Positions 26,821 to 36,838 of a DNA stretch of 64,000 nt are shown here, in pieces (the stretch's first letter is position 1; each line of letters starts with the position of its first letter). The translations under genes were made by a program, and so were the position numbers. The notes under the pieces were generated by a model. The model ran no database searches. It saw only the letters and a list, made by a program, of their open reading frames with translations, and was not told the DNA's origin. Where the stretch lies: the NCBI GenBank assembly GCA_900556485.1, contig USOX01000007.1, forward strand, positions 1 through 64,000. The letters are read 5' to 3'. This stretch comes from an uncultured Dysgonomonas sp. (lineage in GTDB: Bacteria; Bacteroidota; Bacteroidia; Bacteroidales; Dysgonomonadaceae).

Positions 26821-26837
26821 GGTAGAAATGAAAGTAA

Positions 26838-28247
26838 TTATTCTACGCCTCCGCCCAGGGCTTTATATAAGTTGACTGTGCATTGTAATTGTTCTAATTT
26901 ATCATTGATTTTATTAAGTTGCGCTGATAAAAGATTTTGTTCGGCGGTGAGTACTTCTGTATAATTTGCATCCCCAGCTTTTAAAAGTTCCGCAGTAAAG
27001 TAAACTGAGTTTTTACAGGCTTCTATTTGTTTTTTCCGTGTCTCATTCTTTTTTAGTGAAGACTCGAAAGAGAATAAGATATCAGTTACTTCTTGTCCTG
27101 CAGCAAGTACTGTTTGTTCGAATGTAAGTAGGGCTTCCTGTTGCTGAGCTTTTGCTATTTTCAGGTTTCCTGTTAATTGTTTCTTTGCAAAGATTGGCTG
27201 TGTCAGTCCTCCTATAACACTAGCAAATATATTCTCAGGCTTAAAGAAATTGGATAATGTATTGTTAGTTCCATATCCTATAGATCCGGAACTAAGGGTA
27301 ATAGAAGGATAAAAACTTGCCTGAGCTGCATTTTTAAGTTCGAATGCCGAACGGAAAGATAATTCTGCTTGTTGTACATCCGGACGCTTTGCTAACATTT
27401 GTGCCGGTACTCCGTACTCAAGTTGATCGGAATATTGCTGATCGTAAATAGAAGACCGGCTTATAGTTCCGGGTTTTCGTCCAAGTATGGTACAAATAGA
27501 ATTTTCCATTTGTCTGATCTGGCTTTCTAAATCAGGGATACTAGCCTGGGTACTATACAGAAGTGATTTGCTCTGTTCTACAGCAGCTCCATTTTGCAGG
27601 CCTGCTTTTTTCAAAGCCTCCATTGTTTCTACATTCTCTTCGAGCAATTTTACTGTTTCTACTGTTATAATCAATTTCTCATCCAGCGCTAATAATGAAT
27701 AGTAAGATGTAGCAATATTAGCAATTAATGATGTTTGAATCAAATTTTTATATGCATGGCTATTCTGAAACTGAGCGTATTTTGCTTTAGATTGCCTGTT
27801 TAATTTCCCCCAGATATCCAGTTCCCAACTAGCTGAGACTCCCAGAGAATAGTTTGTAGAATGATATCCGAGGACATCTTTGCCTCTATCGCCATTACTG
27901 TTTCGCGAATGATTTACCTGCCCAACTAATGATACATCAGGGAAATAAGCTGCTTTAGCCATACTTAGATTAGCTTCGGCTTGTTGGATTCGTGTATAAG
28001 CTATTTGTAAATCAAAATTCTTCTTGATGCCTTCATCAATCAGAGCAACCAGATAAGGATCGGTAAAATAATTTCTCCATGGAATATCAGCTATAGTGGT
28101 TGTATCAGCAGAGGTCATTTCTCCATACAGATTATTGGTATCAAGTTCAGGTGTTTTATATTTATTTGTTACCTGACAGGATGGGAATCCTATTAGGGCA
28201 ATGAGCCCTAATAGAATGATTCCTTGTTTGTACTTATATTTATTCAT
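26838..28247 (-). CDS. RND efflux outer-membrane factor (NodT/TolC family lipoprotein)
   Basis: A 469-residue outer-membrane channel with lipobox IGFPSC-QVTNKYKTP. It has two repeats of the outer-membrane efflux-protein helical domain (for example IAYTRIQQAEANLSMAKAAY and its counterpart ELSFRSAFELKNAAQASFYP). It trimerises to form the exit duct of the tripartite pump whose permease gene lies only 2 bases upstream. It is the last gene of the marR-adaptor-permease-channel operon. Confidence 0.94.
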   Translation of the reverse strand: MNKYKYKQGIILLGLIALIGFPSCQVTNKYKTPELDTNNLYGEMTSADTTTIADIPWRNYFTDPYLVALIDEGIKKNFDLQIAYTRIQQAEANLSMAKAAYFPDVSLVGQVNHSRNSNGDRGKDVLGYHSTNYSLGVSASWELDIWGKLNRQSKAKYAQFQNSHAYKNLIQTSLIANIATSYYSLLALDEKLIITVETVKLLEENVETMEALKKAGLQNGAAVEQSKSLLYSTQASIPDLESQIRQMENSICTILGRKPGTISRSSIYDQQYSDQLEYGVPAQMLAKRPDVQQAELSFRSAFELKNAAQASFYPSITLSSGSIGYGTNNTLSNFFKPENIFASVIGGLTQPIFAKKQLTGNLKIAKAQQQEALLTFEQTVLAAGQEVTDILFSFESSLKKNETRKKQIEACKNSVYFTAELLKAGDANYTEVLTAEQNLLSAQLNKINDKLEQLQCTVNLYKALGGGVE

Positions 28248-28249
28248 AA

Positions 28250-31200
28250 TTACTTTTTGTTTTGCTGTGTTATAAATTCATCATTCGAGTTTATCATACT
28301 TGATTTGCTGAACTTATCTTGAATAGTCTGGAATATGATATATAGAGAAGGGATAACCAATACTCCGATAAGAGTACCGATGAGCATACCTCCAATTGCA
28401 CTAATCCCTATGGAGCGGTTACCGATTGCACCTGCACCTGTAGATATTGCTAAAGGCAATAGTCCGAATATGAAAGCAAATGATGTCATCAATATTGGGC
28501 GGAAACGGGCTACAGCTCCGTTAACTGCTGCATCTACAATACTCATTCCCTGTTGACGGCGCTGAATAGCATATTCGACAATCAAGATTGCATTTTTAGC
28601 TAATAGTCCGATCAGCATGATCAGGGATATCTGTACATAGATATTATTTGTTATACCCTGGCTTAAGCCAAATGCGGATAAGAAAATAAATACTCCTGAT
28701 AATCCGACAGGTAGAGAGAAAATTACAGCCAACGGCAGTATATAACTTTCGTATAAGGCTGCCAGTAACAGATAAACGAATATTAAACAGAGTCCGAATA
28801 TAAGTACAGTCTGGCTACTACTTTCTGCTTCTTCACGTGTCATTCCTGAAAATTCGTAACTGTATCCGGATGGCAGACTCTGATTCTTAATTTCTTCTAT
28901 AGCTTTAATTACATCACCTGAACTATATCCTCCTTGGTAATTAGGAATTATAGTCAATTCCATAGAAGAATATAAGTTGAAACGAGTACGTGTTTCGGGG
29001 CCTGTAACATCGGTTACAGTAAGGAATTCCGTTACTGGCGCCATTTCTCCACTTATCGTTTTTACATATATTCCATCCAGGTCTTCCAGCTTAGAGCGAT
29101 ATTCCGGCGCAGCTTGCACCATTACTCTATATTGTTTTCCATACAGATTGAAGTTTGATATATACTGACTACCAATATACGCCTGTAATGTACCCATTAC
29201 GTCGTTCAATGTGATACCGGCATCTTTGATCTTGGCCATATTTACTTCCAATTGTTTTTGAGGGAAATTAGGATTGAAAGTTGTCATCGCCATCATTACC
29301 TCTTCGCGTTGATTCATTTTTGCAATGAAATCGTTAGTAATATCGTAAAACTCGTAAATGTCTCCTCCTGTACGATCTTGCAAGTTGACAGAGACTCCAT
29401 TACTTAGACCGAATCCCATGATTGTAGGAGTGCCAAAGAACATAAATGTAGCGTTGTTTATCGATTTGGTTTTTTCGGTCATTATTGCAGCTATTTCGTT
29501 AGCATCTATTTTTCGGTTGTCCCAATGATCCATTTTGATAATAAGTGAACCATATGAACTACCCATACCACTCATAAAGCTTATACCACTAAGACTACCA
29601 CTATGCTTAACTTCTGGTATTTCGTTTGCTATTTCCATCACGGCTTGTACCACTGAATCCGTTCTTTCTAATGATGATCCCGGAGGCAGAGTTATCATTC
29701 CCATAACGCCACCACTATCTTCCTGTGGAACAAATCCGGTAGGTAATACATTCATTAGTCCGAATAGCACACCTGAACTTACTAGTATAATTGCAACAGT
29801 AATCCAGCGGTGTCCTTTTTTGCCAAGAAAGACAAGAGATTTTTTGTATTTTGTAGTAGTTGCATTGAACCCAATGTTGAAGTAGTAGTAAAAACGTTTC
29901 AAGAAACTCTTTTTACCATGCTTTTCAGTGTGTGGCTTTAGGAAAAGGGCACATAATGCCGGGCTTAGAGTTAAGGCGTTTACCGCAGATATGGCAATGG
30001 CGATAGCCAATGTTAAACCGAATTGTTTATAGAATATGCCGCTTGTACCACCTATAAAGCTAACAGGGATAAATACTGATGCCATAACCAATGTGATAGA
30101 TATAATAGCAGGGGCAATTTCACCCATTGCTTTTATTGATGCCTGTTTTGGATCTATCTCTCCATTTTCGAGTTGACTATGTACTGCCTCGACGACGACA
30201 ATTGCATCGTCGACAACAATCCCGATTGCAAGCACAAGGGCAAATAATGTAAGTAGGTTGATGGAAAAGCCCATTATCCATAAGAAAAAGAATGTACCAA
30301 TAATGGCTACAGGAACTGCTATAGCAGGAATAAGAGTAGACCTAAAATCTTGTAAAAACACAAATACTACAATGAAAACAAGTATGAAAGCTTCGAGAAG
30401 AGTCATAATAACTTTATTGATAGATGCATTAAGGAAATCGCTGGCATCCATCAAGTAAGTAAATTTCAATCCTGGAGGTAAATCTTTCTCTGCTATCTCC
30501 ATTTCTGCTTTTACATTAGTAATAACTTCCTGAGCATTTGAACCTGCTGTCTGGCTGATACCCATCATTATTGCAGGATTTCCATTAGTTGTTGTAGATA
30601 CATTATATTGCAAGGCACCTAATTCTACTGTGGCCACGTCACTTAAGCGAACAATTTTTCCTTCATCAGAACGTACTATTATGTTCTCGAATTCTTCAAC
30701 AGATGTCAATCGTCCGGTGTACTTCAATGTATACTGGAATGCCTGATTACTGTTTTCCCCTAATTGTCCCGGAGCAGCTTCGATATTTTGGTCTTTTAAT
30801 GCATTAATTACTTCATTGGTAGAGATCTTGTATGAAGCCATTACATCAGGTTTGAACCATACGCGCATCGAATAATCTTTTGCTCCATACACGGAAGCAT
30901 TACCAACACCATAAACACGTTTTATCTGGGGTATAATATTGATGTTTGCATAATTTTGTAGAAAGCCATCGTCATATGCCGGATTTTCGGAGTTGAAAGA
31001 AATCATCAGTATGGTACTGGTTTGTTGTTTTCTTACAGTTACTCCTGTTTGAGTAACTTCGGCTGGTAGTTGCGATGATGCCTGATTAACCAGATTCTGA
31101 ACATTGACGGTTGCCATATCCGGATTCGTACCTTGTTTAAAATAGACAGTTATGCTGGCAGAACCTGTTTCGGCAGAAGATGTCATATAGGTCATACCTT

Positions 31201-31417
31201 CCACACCATTGATAGCTTCTTCCAATGGGATGATGACGCTATTCATTATTACGTCTGCATTTGCTCCGCTATACGAAGCCTCTACCTGTACAGTTGGAGG
31301 CGCTATGTCAGGGTATTGCTCTATCGGCAGCATATTGAGACCTATTATCCCTAATACCACTATGATAATAGATATTACGGTGGATAATACCGGACGTTCT
31401 ATAAATGTTTTAAGCAT
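28250..31417 (-). CDS. RND efflux permease (AcrB/HAE1 family)
   Basis: A 1055-residue proton-driven inner-membrane exporter. The hallmark start MLKTFIERPVLSTVISIIIV precedes the periplasmic porter domains, the transmembrane-4 acidic pair in GIVVDDAIVVVEA, and the second-half counterpart LLAKNAILIVEYA. Length and topology (12 helices, two large periplasmic loops) are those of the HAE1 group that exports drugs, bile salts or detergents. Substrates cannot be read from sequence. Confidence 0.96.
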   Translation of the reverse strand: MLKTFIERPVLSTVISIIIVVLGIIGLNMLPIEQYPDIAPPTVQVEASYSGANADVIMNSVIIPLEEAINGVEGMTYMTSSAETGSASITVYFKQGTNPDMATVNVQNLVNQASSQLPAEVTQTGVTVRKQQTSTILMISFNSENPAYDDGFLQNYANINIIPQIKRVYGVGNASVYGAKDYSMRVWFKPDVMASYKISTNEVINALKDQNIEAAPGQLGENSNQAFQYTLKYTGRLTSVEEFENIIVRSDEGKIVRLSDVATVELGALQYNVSTTTNGNPAIMMGISQTAGSNAQEVITNVKAEMEIAEKDLPPGLKFTYLMDASDFLNASINKVIMTLLEAFILVFIVVFVFLQDFRSTLIPAIAVPVAIIGTFFFLWIMGFSINLLTLFALVLAIGIVVDDAIVVVEAVHSQLENGEIDPKQASIKAMGEIAPAIISITLVMASVFIPVSFIGGTSGIFYKQFGLTLAIAIAISAVNALTLSPALCALFLKPHTEKHGKKSFLKRFYYYFNIGFNATTTKYKKSLVFLGKKGHRWITVAIILVSSGVLFGLMNVLPTGFVPQEDSGGVMGMITLPPGSSLERTDSVVQAVMEIANEIPEVKHSGSLSGISFMSGMGSSYGSLIIKMDHWDNRKIDANEIAAIMTEKTKSINNATFMFFGTPTIMGFGLSNGVSVNLQDRTGGDIYEFYDITNDFIAKMNQREEVMMAMTTFNPNFPQKQLEVNMAKIKDAGITLNDVMGTLQAYIGSQYISNFNLYGKQYRVMVQAAPEYRSKLEDLDGIYVKTISGEMAPVTEFLTVTDVTGPETRTRFNLYSSMELTIIPNYQGGYSSGDVIKAIEEIKNQSLPSGYSYEFSGMTREEAESSSQTVLIFGLCLIFVYLLLAALYESYILPLAVIFSLPVGLSGVFIFLSAFGLSQGITNNIYVQISLIMLIGLLAKNAILIVEYAIQRRQQGMSIVDAAVNGAVARFRPILMTSFAFIFGLLPLAISTGAGAIGNRSIGISAIGGMLIGTLIGVLVIPSLYIIFQTIQDKFSKSSMINSNDEFITQQNKK

Positions 31418-31449
31418 ATTTTTTGTTTTTTAGATTGTCTAAATCCTGT

Positions 31450-31468
31450 CCTCTTGTAGAACAAGAGG
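31450..31468 (-). other. Intercistronic hairpin between adaptor and permease genes
   Basis: Perfect 8-bp stem CCTCTTGT / ACAAGAGG with a 3-base loop in the 83-bp gap between two otherwise tightly packed genes. It has no T tract, so it is more likely an RNA stability or processing element than a terminator. Confidence 0.45.
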
Positions 31469-31500
31469 CTAAATGAACCATGTATATGTTATTTCCTTTG

Positions 31501-32625
31501 TTAGTTTGAAGCCCTTAAATCTTCTTTTATCGCTATTTTTGCTCCATTTCTGAGGGTAGCTACACCATCAGATACTATCTTATCACCATCGGATAAGCCT
31601 GCTGTCACAGCATAATCCTGACCATTAGGCATCGATTGTACTGATATAATCTGTTGCTTTACAGAATCACCTTCAAGCTTATAAACTAAGACTTTATCCT
31701 GTTGGCTGAATGTAGCTTTTTGTGGTATAATGAAAACGTCGCAAAGAGTTTTAGGGATGATTATCTTTCCGCTTGCTCCGCTTCTTAACTTTCCTGATTT
31801 GTTGGAAAATTCGGCACGGAAATTAGCTGAGCCTGTAGTTAGGTTTACAGTTCCAGTGATTGTTTCTATCCGCCCTTTTTGTTCGTATTCAGATCCATCA
31901 GCAAGGATGAGGGAAACTGATTCCATGTTCTTTATTTTTTCGGATTGAGTTGTACCTTCCACTCCATCCAGAAAATCCATCAGTTTACGTTCATTTAATG
32001 AAAAGTATGCATAAACATTACCCGTATTAGCAATAGTGGTAAGTGTGTTGCTATTATTAACTAAGCTACCTTTGCGATAAGGTATTGAACCAACAACTCC
32101 ATCAACCGGACTGGTTACAGTAGTCCAACTTATCGTTGCCTGAGCATTCTTTAGAGTTGCCTCCGCCTGTTGCAGAGAAGCAAATGCTGTTTCGTAAGCA
32201 TTCTCATAGGTCTGTAATTGTACTTCGCTGACAATGCCTTTTTCAGCTAAAGGACGATAACGGTCTACATTTACTTTTGCAGTATTTACTTGGGCCTTTT
32301 CGCTACTTACGGCTGCCTTTGCCGATGTTAAAGCTTGTTCGGATGAAGGAGAATTAATTTTAAATAATACTTGACCAGCCTTTACAACAGAACCTTCATC
32401 GACGTATATTGCCTCTATATAACCATCAATACGCGGCTTGATTTCGATATCCTCCTGTCCTTTAATAGTAGCCGGGTATACAGACTGCATATTTGCATCT
32501 TGCCTGCTTATAGTCATTACCGGATATTCCTGGTTTTGAGTTTCTTGTTTTGTCTGGCTACTGTTTCCGCATGAAGCGAGCCCTAGCAAAGCTATAGCCC
32601 CGCTTAAAATCATCTTTGCTTTCAT
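31501..32625 (-). CDS. RND efflux periplasmic adaptor (membrane fusion protein)
   Basis: A 374-residue lipoprotein with signal IALLGLASC-GNSSQT. The split biotinyl-lipoyl domain (IEAIYVDEGSVVKAGQVLFKI ... TVTSPVDGVVGSIPYRKGS) brackets an alpha-hairpin coiled coil, followed by beta-barrel and membrane-proximal domains. It links the permease to the outer-membrane channel. The gene starts 7 bases after marR, so expression is tied to the regulator. Confidence 0.95.
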   Translation of the reverse strand: MKAKMILSGAIALLGLASCGNSSQTKQETQNQEYPVMTISRQDANMQSVYPATIKGQEDIEIKPRIDGYIEAIYVDEGSVVKAGQVLFKINSPSSEQALTSAKAAVSSEKAQVNTAKVNVDRYRPLAEKGIVSEVQLQTYENAYETAFASLQQAEATLKNAQATISWTTVTSPVDGVVGSIPYRKGSLVNNSNTLTTIANTGNVYAYFSLNERKLMDFLDGVEGTTQSEKIKNMESVSLILADGSEYEQKGRIETITGTVNLTTGSANFRAEFSNKSGKLRSGASGKIIIPKTLCDVFIIPQKATFSQQDKVLVYKLEGDSVKQQIISVQSMPNGQDYAVTAGLSDGDKIVSDGVATLRNGAKIAIKEDLRASN

Positions 32626-32632
32626 TTGTTAT

Positions 32633-33088
32633 CTAGTTATTTAGTTTGTTCAATTCGTTGGACAATAGAAGTAATTGAGCTGTGAAATTTTTCTCGTCAA
32701 TATTACGATAGAGGTTGTTACAGCATGACAGCATTTTAGATGATGCCATATTGTAAAGGGTTTTTCCTTCCTTAGTTAGCTTGATATATATTACACGGGT
32801 GTTTATCGTTCCCCTGATCCGGGTAATAATGTTGTTTTTTTCCAGATTCCGTAAGACAGTAGAAATAGTCATAGGATCTATTCCTGTTTCTTCAGATAAG
32901 TCTACCTGTATTATTTCTTTATGAAGGCTACTTAAATGATATATTGCAGATATAACTTCGTATTGAGAACCTGTTAGCCTGAATTCATCTAATATCTGTT
33001 TTTTACTTCTCATCCATAATTTAAAAACATGACTGATTAATGAATCAACATTAATACCTTTCATACTATTTTCTCTTATCTTTTCCAT
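32633..33088 (-). CDS. MarR-family transcriptional regulator
   Basis: A 151-residue winged-helix regulator with helices LTGSQYEVISAIYHLS, recognition region EETGIDPMTISTVLRNLEKNN and wing RIRGTINTRVIYIKLTKEG. The ATG at 33088 is preferred; longer frames extend into the promoter region. It heads the efflux operon and probably represses it until a toxic ligand binds. No clear operator palindrome was found in the 281-bp divergent region shared with the sensor kinase gene. Confidence 0.9.
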   Translation of the reverse strand: MEKIRENSMKGINVDSLISHVFKLWMRSKKQILDEFRLTGSQYEVISAIYHLSSLHKEIIQVDLSEETGIDPMTISTVLRNLEKNNIITRIRGTINTRVIYIKLTKEGKTLYNMASSKMLSCCNNLYRNIDEKNFTAQLLLLSNELNKLNN

Positions 33089-33369
33089 TACACTATTAAT
33101 TGAGATTATAAGTATTCTTACTTTCAAGGGCAAAATTCATTAACTATTCGGGCATCTCAAAAATTATTCAACGAACAGGAAGACTATCTGTATGAAATAG
33201 TTGAAATATTCTATAATCCACTTTTGTAGAAAAAAATACACTGAAATATACTTTTGTTGATAGTTTTGGTAATTTGGTAGATGCTATCGGGTAATTAGTT
33301 GAATATATTTGTTTTTATATTCTGATAATTATTAAATTTAAATCAAGTTTTATAATCTGATACTGACTT

Positions 33370-34407
33370 ATGAGTAAAATAATAAACTATATACGTTCTT
33401 CAACCAAGTTTCAATCTGTACTAGTCTGGCTTGTTATATATATCATTCTGTTTGTTCAGCCTTTGTGGGCTAGTTGGAAGTTTTCTATAATAATAGCTTC
33501 TATTACAATTATCTTTTTTCTTGTAGTGTATTATGGAACTCAGAGAATTCTTATTCCTAAATTACTTATAAAGAGGAAAAAGACAGTGTATACAATTGTA
33601 TCAATTGTAATGATTATTATATTCGCACATTTATCAGCACGATCAGAGATATTTGTCTCCAAAATATTAGATGTTGAGCCTGAACATGGGCTTGTTTTTA
33701 TTTTCTCTGTATCAAGATTTGTTACATTTTTCACAATTACATATGCAATATCCAATATAATTTTCTTTTCGAAGAAAACTGTTGAGGATGCTAAGCAAAA
33801 AGAGGTGTTGCTATCTGAAAAAAAAATGTTGGAAGTGCGTGTGTTAAAGTCGCAGATAAATTCTCATTTTATATTTAATGCCCTGAATAATATCTACTCA
33901 ATGACTTATTTTAAGGATGAATATACTTCGGGTTATGTTTTAAAGCTGGCACAAATGATGCGTTATGTAATGGAAGACTGCGAAACAGAATTAACCCCTT
34001 TGTCGAAGGAAATAGAGTATATCGAAAATTTTATTGATTTTCAAAGACTTAGGTTCGAAAATGATAAGGATATAAGTTTTAGTCATAATATAAGAAGTAA
34101 CTCAAATATTGTAGTTCCTCCTATGATTTTTCAGCCGTTGGTGGAGAATTGTTTTAAACATACACCTCTTGATGTAGATAAAAACAGTTATATACATATA
34201 CTGTTGGAGATAAAGGAGAATCAGATACATTTTGTTTCTGAAAACAGCCAACCGATGATAAAGAATAAGTCGTCTTTGAATAATACTGGAATTGGTATTG
34301 AAAATGTGAAAAGGCGTTTGGTGCTTCATTATGAAAATAAATATGTATTAAATATTTTTGATAATGCTAATTGTTTCAGAGTTGAATTATTAATAGATTT
34401 GAAATAA
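33370..34407 (+). CDS. LytS-type sensor histidine kinase
   Basis: A 345-residue membrane kinase. Four transmembrane helices lie in the first ~145 residues (VLVWLVIYIILFVQPLW, IIIASITIIFFLVVYYG, TIVSIVMIIIFAHL, FIFSVSRFVTFFTITYAIS). The His_kinase (LytS/YehU) domain follows with the phospho-accepting histidine in LKSQINSHFIFNALNNIYSM, and the ATP-binding region contains PPMIFQPLVENCFKH. It is paired with a LytTR regulator 13 bases downstream and transcribed away from the efflux operon. Confidence 0.93.
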   Translation: MSKIINYIRSSTKFQSVLVWLVIYIILFVQPLWASWKFSIIIASITIIFFLVVYYGTQRILIPKLLIKRKKTVYTIVSIVMIIIFAHLSARSEIFVSKILDVEPEHGLVFIFSVSRFVTFFTITYAISNIIFFSKKTVEDAKQKEVLLSEKKMLEVRVLKSQINSHFIFNALNNIYSMTYFKDEYTSGYVLKLAQMMRYVMEDCETELTPLSKEIEYIENFIDFQRLRFENDKDISFSHNIRSNSNIVVPPMIFQPLVENCFKHTPLDVDKNSYIHILLEIKENQIHFVSENSQPMIKNKSSLNNTGIGIENVKRRLVLHYENKYVLNIFDNANCFRVELLIDLK

Positions 34408-34420
34408 TAAAATCTTCATT

Positions 34421-35152
34421 ATGTCGGAAATATTTAAAGTTCTTATTGTTGATGATGAGTTTCATGCACGTAAACTGCTATCTGAATATGTTTCAAAACT
34501 ACCCTTTTTGGAATTGATAGGAGCTGCTGCAAATGTTTTTGAGGCAATGACTGTTTTACAAAAGGAGAGAGTTGATATCATGTTGTTGGATATTCAAATG
34601 CCGGAGATAACGGGTTTGGAATTTGCCCGTAGTTTGAAGAATCCTCCATCGGTAATATTTACGACAGCCTATTCTGAATATGCTGTTGAAAGTTATGAAC
34701 TGGATGTGGTTGATTATTTATTGAAGCCTGTTGCTTTTCCTCGTTTTTTGCAGGCAATAAACAAAGTGATAGAGAGAAGAGGGGAGAATGAAACGAACAA
34801 AATATCAGGCAACCCAATAGAAGTATTACCCGAAAAAATTGAAGATGATAGCATTGTTGTAAAAAGTGGATATAAGCTATATAAGATAAATTATGCAAGC
34901 TTGTTGTATATAGAAGGACAAAGGGAATATGTTACTTTTCATACTACAAAACAGAGGATTACGATTCTTTCTTCTTTGAAGGATTTGGAAGATCGGCTTC
35001 CTTCTGATAGGTTTATAAGAATACACAAATCTTATATTGTATCTATTAAACATATTGAACTAATTGATAAAAATATCCTTCATATTGCTGATAAAAAACT
35101 ACCTATTGGAGGTAGCTATAAAGAGGAAGTGTTGAAGATATTTGGATTGTAA
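34421..35152 (+). CDS. LytTR-family response regulator
   Basis: A 243-residue regulator. The receiver domain (1-120) has the acidic pocket LIVDDE and phospho-acceptor aspartate in MLLDIQMPEITG, with switch residues in FTTAYSEYAVESYE and the lysine in YLLKPV. The C-terminal LytTR DNA-binding domain (about 145-243) includes LYIEGQREYVTFHT and FIRIHKSYIVSI. It forms a two-gene unit with the upstream kinase and ends at a clear terminator. Confidence 0.94.
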   Translation: MSEIFKVLIVDDEFHARKLLSEYVSKLPFLELIGAAANVFEAMTVLQKERVDIMLLDIQMPEITGLEFARSLKNPPSVIFTTAYSEYAVESYELDVVDYLLKPVAFPRFLQAINKVIERRGENETNKISGNPIEVLPEKIEDDSIVVKSGYKLYKINYASLLYIEGQREYVTFHTTKQRITILSSLKDLEDRLPSDRFIRIHKSYIVSIKHIELIDKNILHIADKKLPIGGSYKEEVLKIFGL

Positions 35153-35171
35153 GATATATTTGAAAAATCTA

Positions 35172-35206
35172 AAATCTCTGTAAAGTATATTTTACAGAGG
35201 TTTTGT
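35172..35206 (+). terminator. Terminator of the two-component operon
   Basis: The stem AATCTCTGTAAA / TTTACAGAGGTT (one G-U pair) with a 6-base loop is followed by TTGTGTTTT, 20 bases beyond the regulator stop. Confidence 0.8.
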
Positions 35207-35276
35207 GTTTTATAAAGTATACAAGAATAAACAATTCAATTGTTACATTTGTAATATAATAAAAAGATATAGTAAT

Positions 35277-36131
35277 ATGAGAAATGTAGTGTTAGGTGCG
35301 AATGGTCGTGTTGGCTCAGCATTAGTAAGTGAATTGAGTAAAAGAGGAATGCCAGTCACAGCAGTGATAAGAAATAAGGGAAAAATAAATTTGTTTAGTC
35401 CTAATGTGGAGGTCTGTATTGCTGATATTTTTGATGCAGATAGTTTAACGAAGGTTTTTAAGAATGGGGATACCGTATTTTTAATGACACCGGAAAGTAT
35501 GCATTCTGAAGATGTGATAGGCGATGCTGAGAAGGTAATAGAAAACTATCGGCAAGCTATTATAAAATCAGGTGTTAAGCGTATTATAGGTTTGTCATCG
35601 ATGGGTGCACATATAGGAGAAGGAAGTGGAAACCTGTTAGTATCATATATGTTGGAGAAAGCTTTTGTGGACTTGCCTGTAGAAACAACTTTTATCCGCC
35701 CTGCTTATTATTATAGTAACTGGTTCGCTTATTTAGACGTAATGCAAGCGCATGGAGTACTTCCTACTTTCTTTAATCCGGATCAAAAGATCCCGATGAT
35801 ATCGCCGAATGATGTGGCTGAGTTTGCTGCTGTAGTGATGAGTAGTCAGGCTCTGTCTGCGCCGGTGTATGAAGTTCGTGGGCCTTCTATATATAGTTCT
35901 AATGATATAGCACGAATTTTTGGGGAGTTTTTTGATAGAGAGGTTGCGGTACAGCAAATTCCACAAGAAGAATGGATTCCAACACTGAAGAGTGTCGGCT
36001 TTTCAGATGATGCAGCTTATAATATGGCATTGATGACTGCCACGGTAGTTAATACTACTACTTTTGCTGAGAATCCTAAAAATCTGATTATTTGGAATAC
36101 TGATATGAAAGAGTATCTTTCGATGCAGTGA
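35277..36131 (+). CDS. NmrA-like NAD(P)-binding oxidoreductase
   Basis: A 284-residue atypical short-chain dehydrogenase. The nucleotide-binding motif VVLGANGRVGSALVSEL is at the N-terminus. It has the NmrA/quinone-oxidoreductase-like arrangement (VFLMTPESMHSEDVI, TTFIRPAYYYSNWF) and lacks the classical catalytic YxxxK. The ATG at 35277 is chosen because upstream codons belong to the preceding terminator region. A -7-like box TACATTTG lies at 35244-35251. Substrate unknown; members bind NADP(H) as redox sensors or reduce quinones. Confidence 0.85.
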   Translation: MRNVVLGANGRVGSALVSELSKRGMPVTAVIRNKGKINLFSPNVEVCIADIFDADSLTKVFKNGDTVFLMTPESMHSEDVIGDAEKVIENYRQAIIKSGVKRIIGLSSMGAHIGEGSGNLLVSYMLEKAFVDLPVETTFIRPAYYYSNWFAYLDVMQAHGVLPTFFNPDQKIPMISPNDVAEFAAVVMSSQALSAPVYEVRGPSIYSSNDIARIFGEFFDREVAVQQIPQEEWIPTLKSVGFSDDAAYNMALMTATVVNTTTFAENPKNLIIWNTDMKEYLSMQ

Positions 36132-36218
36132 TGGAAAGGGCAAGCAAATGTGTAGGTTTGATGTTATGAAATAAATAATAATAAGAACATATACAGGTAC
36201 TTATAGAAAGTAGTAAAG

Positions 36219-36818
36219 ATGAAAATACATATTGAAAAATACAATATAAAGTGGCGGCAGGACTTTGAAGCTATTAAAGAAGATTTAGAAAGCTTGATTG
36301 GGTTTCTTCATCCTCAAATAGAACATGTGGGGAGTACGTCTGTGGAGGGACTCTCAGCAAAGCCTATTATTGATATTTTAGTCGGTTTGGAGTGCAAGGA
36401 GGACTTGGATAGGGTTATAACGCCATTGATGGATAATGATTATATCTATTATGAAATATATAACCAATACATGCCTGACAGACGTTTTTTTGTAAAACAT
36501 AAGGTTGATCTACAGACGTTATCTTTGCCTAATATTTTTAGAGAAGACGATGAGGTTCCGACTGATACGAATGAACATAACAGTCGTTTGGCACATATAC
36601 ATGTCTGGCCTAAAGATTCTGATAACTGGATAAGGCATATAGCATTCAGGGATTATTTGCGAAGCCATCCTGTTGTGAAAAATGAGTACCAGAAACTTAA
36701 AGAGCGATTAAGTTTGCAGGAATGGAAAGATGGCAACGAATATAACGAAGCTAAAGATTCATTTATAAAAACAGAAGAACGGAAAGCGATTGATTGGTAT
36801 TATAATACTCGGATATAA
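36219..36818 (+). CDS. GrpB/UPF0157-family nucleotidyltransferase-like protein
   Basis: A 199-residue protein with the family core HVGSTSVEGLSAKPIIDILV (about 38-57), a GSTS nucleotidyltransferase-type motif with downstream acidic residues, and LAHIHVWPKDSDNWIRHIAFRDYLR. The biological role of this family is unclear. Its gene converges on the AlkD-like gene with a 20-bp gap and no terminator visible. Confidence 0.85.
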   Translation: MKIHIEKYNIKWRQDFEAIKEDLESLIGFLHPQIEHVGSTSVEGLSAKPIIDILVGLECKEDLDRVITPLMDNDYIYYEIYNQYMPDRRFFVKHKVDLQTLSLPNIFREDDEVPTDTNEHNSRLAHIHVWPKDSDNWIRHIAFRDYLRSHPVVKNEYQKLKERLSLQEWKDGNEYNEAKDSFIKTEERKAIDWYYNTRI

Positions 36819-36838
36819 TATTCAAATAATAAGGTTTT

